NCBI GenBank assembly: GCA_002320815.1
Contig: DCLA01000107.1
Coordinates: 3,247-48,879 of the forward strand
Length of the DNA: 45,633 nt
Reading direction: 5' to 3'
Source: Myxococcales bacterium UBA1660
GTDB taxonomy: Bacteria; Myxococcota_A; Polyangia; Polyangiales; Houyiibacteriaceae
This document shows positions 40,127 to 45,633 of the stretch, piece after piece. The position numbers and the translations under genes were made by a program. A model generated the notes under the pieces. It did no database searches. It was not told the DNA's origin and saw only the letters and a program-made list of their open reading frames with translations. Numbering within the stretch: position 1 is the first letter of the stretch; the number at the start of each line of letters is the position of its first letter.

Positions 40127-41650
40127 ATGCGAGAGGTCCTGCTGCTCATTTACGAGGGAAAAGCGCTACGAGAGTTCCCTTTCGGCGATCGCGCGCTGGA
40201 GGTCGGCCGGAGCCGATATTGCGACATCGTGGTCCACGACCCGGACCTCGCGGACCGCGCCTTCCTGGTCGAGCGCGACCGCGACGCGGTGGTGGCCATC
40301 GACCTCGAGGGGTCGCGCCGCCGCGTCCGGCTGGAGGTCGGCGAGTCCCTGCCCCTGGGTCGGCACCACGAGCTCCAGCGGGTCCGCAGCGTCGCTCCCC
40401 CGCCCCCGCGGATCGGACGTACCGAGCCCCTGGCCACCGTCGCCCCCATCGACGTGCCCCTGGCGCTGGTCGTCGGTCGCGGCAGCGAGACGCGCCACGT
40501 GCGGCTCGATGGTCGCCCCCTGACCATCGGCTCCGACCCCGCGCGCAACGACCTGGTGCTCTCGGACCGCGCCGTCAGCTCGGTCCATTGCCGCATCCAG
40601 CCGATGGGCGACCGGGCGCTGGTGCGCGACCTGGGCAGCCGCAACGGGACCTGGGTCGATGGTCGCCGGGTCCACGCCCTCGAGGTCGGCCCCGGAGCCC
40701 GGGTCCGGGTGGGCCGGACGGATCTCCGGCTCGTGGCCCCCTCGGAACCCGCGGCGCTGGTCATCGAGTCGCTGCCCATGCGCGCGGTGATGGACGACGT
40801 GAAGCGCATCGGCGCCCTGCCGCGCTTTCAGGTCCTGGTCACCGGCGAGAGCGGCTCCGGAAAGGAGGGGATCGCCCGAGCGCTCCACGCCGCCAGCAGC
40901 CGCTCGAGCGGCCCCTTCGTGGCCTACAACGGCGCCGGCTTCGCTCAGCAGATGGTGAGCAGTCAGCTCTTCGGCCACGAGCGGGGCGCGTTCACGGGCG
41001 CCGAGGCCGCCCACCGGGGCGCGTTCGAGCAGGCGGACGGCGGAACCCTCTTCCTCGACGAGGTCGCCGAGCTCCCCCTCACCACCCAAGCCCGCTTGCT
41101 CCGGGTTCTCGAGACCTGGCAGGTCCGCCGGCTGGGCTCGGAGCGGCTCCGCAAGGTCGATGTCCGGCTGGTCACCGCGACCCACCGCGATCTGCACGAA
41201 GAGGTCCGCGCCGGCCGCTTCCGCGCCGACCTCTTCTATCGACTCAACGTGCATCAGGTGCACGTGCCCCCGCTCCGAGACCGGCCGGCCGACGTGGGGC
41301 CCCTCGCGCGGCGCTTCCTCGAGGAGGTGGCCCGGGACCTCGGCGCCCCCAAGCAGCTCACCCCCGAAGCGCTCGAACGGCTCCAGCGCCACTCCTTCCC
41401 GGGGAACGTCCGGGAGCTCCGCAACCTGGTGATCCAGGCCGCCGTCCACGCCCCCACCGAGTGGATCCCGCGCGCCGAGATCGTGCGCGCCCTCGAGCGG
41501 ACCTCGGGGGTGGTCTGCCTCGAGGACCGCGCCGCCAACGAGCTGGTGCAGACCGTCCAGCGCCACCAGGGCAACCTCTCGGCCGCCGCCCGCGCGCTGG
41601 GCATCCCCCGCTCGACGCTCCGGGATCGGCTGCGCCGGATCGCTCGGTGA
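40127..41650 (+). CDS. Sigma-54 activator with FHA domains
   Basis: The 507-residue enhancer-binding protein has two N-terminal FHA-like regions, the first weak (1-90) and the second clear (about 105-195: LTIGSDPARNDLVLSDRAVSSVHCRI, SRNGTWVDG; only part quoted in order). The AAA+ domain (about 215-430) has Walker A GESGSGKE at 240-247, GAFTGA at 287-292 for sigma-54 contact, GGTLFLDEV as Walker B, and FPGNVRELRNL near 425. A Fis-type helix-turn-helix (NLSAAARALGIPRSTLRDRL) ends it. FHA domains bind phosphothreonine, so a Ser/Thr kinase, perhaps kinase 4, is the likely signal source. GGAGGT is 6 bases before the ATG. Confidence 0.95.
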   Translation: MREVLLLIYEGKALREFPFGDRALEVGRSRYCDIVVHDPDLADRAFLVERDRDAVVAIDLEGSRRRVRLEVGESLPLGRHHELQRVRSVAPPPPRIGRTEPLATVAPIDVPLALVVGRGSETRHVRLDGRPLTIGSDPARNDLVLSDRAVSSVHCRIQPMGDRALVRDLGSRNGTWVDGRRVHALEVGPGARVRVGRTDLRLVAPSEPAALVIESLPMRAVMDDVKRIGALPRFQVLVTGESGSGKEGIARALHAASSRSSGPFVAYNGAGFAQQMVSSQLFGHERGAFTGAEAAHRGAFEQADGGTLFLDEVAELPLTTQARLLRVLETWQVRRLGSERLRKVDVRLVTATHRDLHEEVRAGRFRADLFYRLNVHQVHVPPLRDRPADVGPLARRFLEEVARDLGAPKQLTPEALERLQRHSFPGNVRELRNLVIQAAVHAPTEWIPRAEIVRALERTSGVVCLEDRAANELVQTVQRHQGNLSAAARALGIPRSTLRDRLRRIAR

Positions 41651-41652
41651 CC

Positions 41653-41796
41653 TCAGCCTCGGCGGCGGAAACCCAGCACGAGCGGGAGCAGGAGCACCCC
41701 GCCGGGGAGGACCGCGGCGGCGCCGAGGCCGAGCAGGCGAATCCAGCCCAGCTCGTTCAGCGTTCCCCGGAGCCCGGTCCTCGACTGCGTGTCCAT
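41653..41796 (-). CDS. Small predicted membrane protein (47 residues)
   Basis: The frame encodes a 47-residue peptide with one hydrophobic segment (LLGLGAAAVLPGGVLLLPLV) and a basic end (GFRRRG). An upstream in-frame start at 41922 would add a less likely extension. GATGTC at 41808-41803 ends 7 bases before the ATG at 41796, the spacing seen at other heads, but the -35 is weak. The frame is convergent with the sigma-54 activator gene and ends 2 bases from it. I do not recognise the protein; a real small membrane protein or chance are both possible. Confidence 0.45.
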   Translation of the reverse strand: MDTQSRTGLRGTLNELGWIRLLGLGAAAVLPGGVLLLPLVLGFRRRG

Positions 41797-41834
41797 ACCC
41801 GAGACATCAGCAAGCGCCGTGCCCGTCCACCATT

Positions 41835-41864
41835 TCCCCACAGGCTGTGGATAACTTGTGGGGA
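41835..41864. promoter_or_regulatory. DnaA box inside an inverted repeat
   Basis: TCCCCACA (41835-41842) and TGTGGGGA (41857-41864) form an 8-base inverted repeat with a 14-base centre. The centre contains TGTGGATAA (41846-41854), the exact complement of the TTATCCACA DnaA box. The site lies directly upstream of the -35 position of the small membrane ORF and about 230 bases before gcvT. It may be a DnaA-controlled operator. A CCCCG-TTTGT-CGGGG hairpin follows at 41890-41904. Confidence 0.6.
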
Positions 41865-42051
41865 GCGTGTGGACGCGGTGCGTCAAAGCCCCCGTTTGTC
41901 GGGGATTCAGTGGCCGGAACACCTTGTCTCACTCACATGCACACACATGGGCCGACCTCGTCCACCACGACACGGCGTGCGTGACCCGTACCCAAACGGC
42001 ACGGTCGTCCCCCCTCGAAACGGTGAGCGAGAGGTAGCGCGCGATGCGGGG
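41865..42051. other. Upstream region of gcvT
   Basis: Apart from the CCCCG-TTTGT-CGGGG hairpin at 41890-41904 I see no gene. I looked for a glycine riboswitch and found neither the tandem GGAGAG-type aptamer cores nor a terminator before gcvT. The stretch 41930-41950 has a run of ACTCACATGCACACACATG of unknown meaning. Confidence 0.4.
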
Positions 42052-42081
42052 TTGATTGCGAGCGGCGGACTGCGGTATGTG
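42052..42081 (+). promoter_or_regulatory. Predicted promoter of the gcv operon
   Basis: TTGATT (42052-42057), 18 bases, and TATGTG (42076-42081) precede the gcvT GTG at 42093 by 12 bases. The leader would be only four to five bases, so no aptamer can sit in this mRNA unless a further upstream promoter exists. Confidence 0.55.
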
Positions 42082-42092
42082 CGAGCCCCATC

Positions 42093-43226
<1,134 letters not shown>

Positions 43227-43236
43227 GAGGACTGTC

Positions 43237-43626
43237 ATGGCGAGTTATCCGACCGATCGGCGCTACACCAAGGACCACGAGTGGGCGCAGGAGGAGGACG
43301 GCCTCGTTCGCGTGGGCGTGACCTCCTACGCGGTGGAGCAGCTGGGTGACGTGACCCTGGTGGACCTCCCGGAGGTCGGCGCCGACGTGCAGGCCCAGGA
43401 GCAGTTCGGCGGCATCGAGTCCGTCAAGACCGTCTCCGACCTCTACGCCCCCGTGAGCGGCGAGGTGGTCGCCGTCAACGAGGAGCTCGAGGAGAGCCCC
43501 GAGCTGGTGAACGAGAGCCCCTTCGCGCAGGGTTGGATGGTCGTCATCAAGCCCAACGATCCGCGCGAGCTCGACCGCCTCATGGAAGGCGTCGCGTACG
43601 AGGACTACGTCGGCAAGCTCGAGTGA
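43237..43626 (+). CDS. gcvH: Glycine cleavage system H protein
   Basis: GcvH carries the lipoyl arm that shuttles the aminomethyl intermediate between P, T and L proteins. The 129-residue product has the expected DHEWA near 13, the lipoylation site GGIESVKTVSDLYAPVSG with Lys64, and NEELEESPELVNESP near 87. It follows gcvT after 10 bases with GAGGA about 6 bases before the ATG, so the two are co-transcribed. A strong hairpin follows the stop codon. Confidence 0.98.
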   Translation: MASYPTDRRYTKDHEWAQEEDGLVRVGVTSYAVEQLGDVTLVDLPEVGADVQAQEQFGGIESVKTVSDLYAPVSGEVVAVNEELEESPELVNESPFAQGWMVVIKPNDPRELDRLMEGVAYEDYVGKLE

Positions 43627-43632
43627 GGTCGC

Positions 43633-43659
43633 GGTGAGGGGTCGCCTCGACCCCTCGCT
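43633..43659. terminator. Strong hairpin after gcvH
   Basis: GAGGGGTCG-CCT-CGACCCCTC (43636-43656) is a 9-base perfect stem with a 3-base loop, extended by flanking wobble pairs. There is no T-run. It may reduce read-through from gcvTH into gcvPA, or protect the gcvTH mRNA 3' end. The remaining bases to gcvPA (43660-43795) hold a possible second promoter, TTGGTC at 43741 with a weak -10 near 43764. Confidence 0.5.
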
Positions 43660-43795
43660 CGGCCGAGACCGCGGGCCCGAGGCGCGGGTCGCCGGTGGCG
43701 GGACCTCCGCGCCGGCCCCGAGCGCCGGGCGCACGTGAGCTTGGTCGCGCTGCGGCCTGGATTCTGAACGGGATTGACGAAAGCTCGGAGTCACC

Positions 43796-45142
43796 ATGCG
43801 GTACCTGCCCCACACCGAAGCGGAAGTTCGCGACATGCTCTCGGCGATCGGCGTCTCGTCGATCGACGACCTCTTCGCGCCGATTCCGGCGGCCCTTCGC
43901 GCCAAGAAGCTCGACCTCGAGCCGGCGCTGAACGAGCCGGCCCTGATGGCGCACCTGGAGAAGCTGGCCGAGCGCAACGAAGCGGCGCGCGACCTCTCCT
44001 TCCTGGGTGGTGGCATGTACGACCACCACATCCCGCCCGCGGTGGACCAGCTCCTGCTGCGCAGCGAGTTCTACACGGCGTACACGCCCTACCAGGGCGA
44101 GGTGTCCCAGGGGACCCTGCAGGCGATCTACGAGTTCCAGACCATGGTCTGCGAGCTCTTCGGCATGGATGTCGCCAACGCCTCCATGTACGACGCCGCC
44201 AGCGCGACCGCCGAGGCGGTCCTCATGGCCCGTCGGGTCACCAAGCGGAAGACCATCATCCTCAGCGGCGCGCTGCATCCGCACGCCATCGAGACGGTGA
44301 AGACCTACCTCGCCGGCCTCGACGACGAGAAGGTGGACCTGGTGATCACCGGGGTCACCGACGACGGCCGCACCGACCTGGACAGTGTGAAGGACACCCT
44401 GGCGGCCAAGCCCGCCGCGCTCGTCGTGGGCTACCCCAACTTCCTGGGCGCGGTCGAAGACCTCGAGGGTCTCGGCGTGGCCATCCACGGCGCCGGCGGT
44501 CTCCTGGTGACCGCGACCAGCGAGCCCTACGCGCTCTCCTTGGTCCGCGCGCCCGGCACCCTCGGCGCGGACATCTGCGTCGGCGAGGGCCAGGCCCTGG
44601 CCGTCCCGCCGCAGTTCGGTGGCCCCGGCGTGGGGCTCTTCGCCTGCAAGCAGAAGTTCGTGCGCCAGATGCCCGGTCGCCTGGTGGGCGAGACCGTCGA
44701 CGAGAACGGCAAGGACTGCTTCGTCCTGACGCTGTCGACCCGCGAGCAGCACATCCGCCGCGAGAAGGCGACCTCGAACATCTGCACCAACCACGGCCTC
44801 ATCGCGCTGGCCTTCGCCATCCGCACCGCGATGCTCGGCCGCTCGGGCTTCGTCGAGGCGGGCACCACCTGCCTGCGGGCCGCCGAGTACCTCAAGGCCC
44901 GCATCGCCGAGACCGAGGGCTACTCGCTGCCGTACGCCGCGCCCACCTTCAACGAGGTCGTCGTGCGCCGCGAGGGCGGCAAGGCCGCCCCCATGCTGGC
45001 GACCTTGGCCGCCCAGGGCATCCTCGCCGGCATCGACCTCGGCCAGTTCCGCCCCGAGTGGGACCACGACTTCCTCGTCGCCGTCACCGAGAAGCACAGC
45101 CGCGAAGACGTCGACCGCCTCATCGGCGCCCTCGCCGTCTGA
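43796..45142 (+). CDS. gcvPA: Glycine dehydrogenase (decarboxylating) subunit 1
   Basis: This is the N-terminal half of the split P protein, which works with subunit 2 (gcvPB) to decarboxylate glycine using PLP. The 448-residue product has MRYLPHTEAEVRDML, FLGGGMYDHHIPPAVDQLL near 67, FYTAYTPYQGEVSQG near 90, YDAASATAEA near 135 and ICVGEGQALAVPPQFGGPGVG near 262, with STREQHIRREKATSNICTN near 316 (each quoted in part). The PLP lysine is on the other subunit. GGAG is 6 bases before the ATG. No gcvPB follows; the next gene faces the other way. Confidence 0.96.
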   Translation: MRYLPHTEAEVRDMLSAIGVSSIDDLFAPIPAALRAKKLDLEPALNEPALMAHLEKLAERNEAARDLSFLGGGMYDHHIPPAVDQLLLRSEFYTAYTPYQGEVSQGTLQAIYEFQTMVCELFGMDVANASMYDAASATAEAVLMARRVTKRKTIILSGALHPHAIETVKTYLAGLDDEKVDLVITGVTDDGRTDLDSVKDTLAAKPAALVVGYPNFLGAVEDLEGLGVAIHGAGGLLVTATSEPYALSLVRAPGTLGADICVGEGQALAVPPQFGGPGVGLFACKQKFVRQMPGRLVGETVDENGKDCFVLTLSTREQHIRREKATSNICTNHGLIALAFAIRTAMLGRSGFVEAGTTCLRAAEYLKARIAETEGYSLPYAAPTFNEVVVRREGGKAAPMLATLAAQGILAGIDLGQFRPEWDHDFLVAVTEKHSREDVDRLIGALAV

Positions 45143-45144
45143 CC

Positions 45145-45165
45145 CCCGTCCCTCCGCGGGACGGG
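45145..45165. terminator. Bidirectional hairpin terminator between gcvPA and GNAT gene
   Basis: CCCGTCCC-TCCGC-GGGACGGG (45145-45165) is a perfect 8-base stem that fills the 24-base gap between two convergent stop codons. It can serve both strands; it lacks a T-run. Confidence 0.65.
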
Positions 45166-45166
45166 C

Positions 45167-45613
45167 TCACTCCAGGTCGATGCGCCAGGTGGTCCACTCG
45201 GCCATGGGCTGGGCGCCGAAGCGGCGGTAGAACTCGATGGCTGGCTCGTTCCAGTCGAGCGCCGTGAGCTCCAGGCGCCCGTAGCCGCGCTCGGTGGCCA
45301 GGGTCCCCAGGCGCCGGAAGAGCGCGGCGCCGAACCCCTGCCCGCGCGCCGCCGGCGTGACGTAGAGGTCTTCGAGCCACATCCCCGCCTTGCCGCGCCA
45401 CGTCGAGTACGTCGGGAAGAAGAGCGCAAAGCCCACCGGGTCACCGTCCTTCTCCGCCATCAGACACTCGAAGGGCGGCCGCGCGGCGCTCAGCTGGCTC
45501 CGCAAGGTCGCCTCGTCGACCTCGACGGCGTCGGGCTCCTTCTCGTACTCGGCGAGCTCGCGGATGAAGCGCAGGATGGCGGCGGCGTCGTCGGGGGTGG
45601 CGAAACGGATCAT
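45167..45613 (-). CDS. GNAT family N-acetyltransferase (SSAT/diamine acetyltransferase-like)
   Basis: The 148-residue protein matches the small GNATs related to spermidine/spermine or thialysine acetyltransferases: start IRFATPDDAAAILRFIRELAEYE (residues 2-24, quoted by position), FALFFPTYSTWRGKAGMWLEDLYV near 62-85, and the acetyl-CoA motif RGQGFGAALFRRL near 90, then RLELTALDWNEPAIEFYRRFG near 112. The start MIRFATPDDA and the STW...LEDLYV pattern are typical. A polyamine substrate is plausible but not proven. The ATG at 45613 is 7 bases after TAGGGT (leaderless). Confidence 0.9.
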   Translation of the reverse strand: MIRFATPDDAAAILRFIRELAEYEKEPDAVEVDEATLRSQLSAARPPFECLMAEKDGDPVGFALFFPTYSTWRGKAGMWLEDLYVTPAARGQGFGAALFRRLGTLATERGYGRLELTALDWNEPAIEFYRRFGAQPMAEWTTWRIDLE

Positions 45614-45619
45614 TGGTAG

Positions 45620-45625
45620 ACCCTA
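45620..45625 (-). promoter_or_regulatory. Predicted -10 box of the terminal GNAT gene
   Basis: TAGGGT on the minus strand (45625-45620) ends 7 bases before the ATG at 45613. GGTAG-GGT-CTACC around it (45627-45615) is an inverted repeat that could act as an operator. The -35 lies outside the window. Confidence 0.5.
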
Positions 45626-45633
45626 CCTTTCCG

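Noticed and set aside
41800..41910. Chromosomal origin of replication
   Set aside because: Only one perfect DnaA box and two degenerate ones, no AT-rich unwinding stretch, and no dnaA, dnaN, gidA or parAB nearby.
41865..42092. Glycine riboswitch upstream of gcvT
   Set aside because: No tandem aptamer cores or terminator are visible, and the predicted promoter leaves only four to five bases of leader.

Overview
The window comes from a very GC-rich chromosome. The best fit is a member of the Myxococcota (Polyangia-like), inferred from content: four Pkn-type Ser/Thr kinases, three of them with a C-terminal membrane segment (clear PEGA domains in two of those three), an FHA/sigma-54 activator, a MopE-type Cys-rich lipoprotein, an extensin-like lipoprotein and PPC-domain surface lipoproteins, mixed with housekeeping genes. 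I found no tRNA, rRNA, CRISPR array, insertion sequence or prophage. Nothing looks recently transferred; the genes share one strong GC3 bias.

Layout. 1-8.9 kb: a partial unknown gene, proC with a GNAT acetyltransferase, an operon on the minus strand (ParA/J-domain/RodZ-type fusion, maf, yggS), an HNH protein, kinase 1, an HU-like DNA-binding protein and ybeY. 8.9-15.3 kb: a biotin-carboxylase-like protein that has lost its active site, a hairpin-rich repeat array, enolase, an extensin/M15-like lipoprotein facing a leucine-dehydrogenase-family gene, and lgt. 15.4-26.3 kb: an envelope block with a TonB-like protein, four predicted lipoproteins (one with PPC domains, one with an HExxH zinc site, one small, one MopE-like), an SppA peptidase fused to a predicted beta-barrel, and a TPR membrane protein. 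26.3-35.6 kb: kinase 2, then mutS2 and kinase 3 divergent from mutL-miaA-acpH-like. 35.6-41.7 kb: kinase 4, a flippase/acyltransferase/glycosyltransferase unit, and an FHA sigma-54 activator. 41.7-45.6 kb: a small membrane ORF next to a perfect DnaA box, then gcvT-gcvH-gcvPA and a GNAT gene.

The most striking theme is how genes start. Many transcription-unit heads have a -10-like hexamer ending 7 or 8 bases before the start codon, often with a TTG-type -35 box 17-18 bases further up. Transcription would therefore start at or within a base or two of the start codon: leaderless mRNAs. This resolves several ambiguous starts. Two of the kinases (2 and 3) carry an extra layer: a leaderless or nearly leaderless mini-ORF of 12 or 24 codons whose TGA overlaps the kinase GTG in a GTGA junction. 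Inside operons, 4-base GTGA overlaps are the rule. HU is the clear exception, with a roughly 130-base structured leader and a strong ribosome binding site.

All calls rest on reading the sequence and on knowledge of the protein families; no database search was run.
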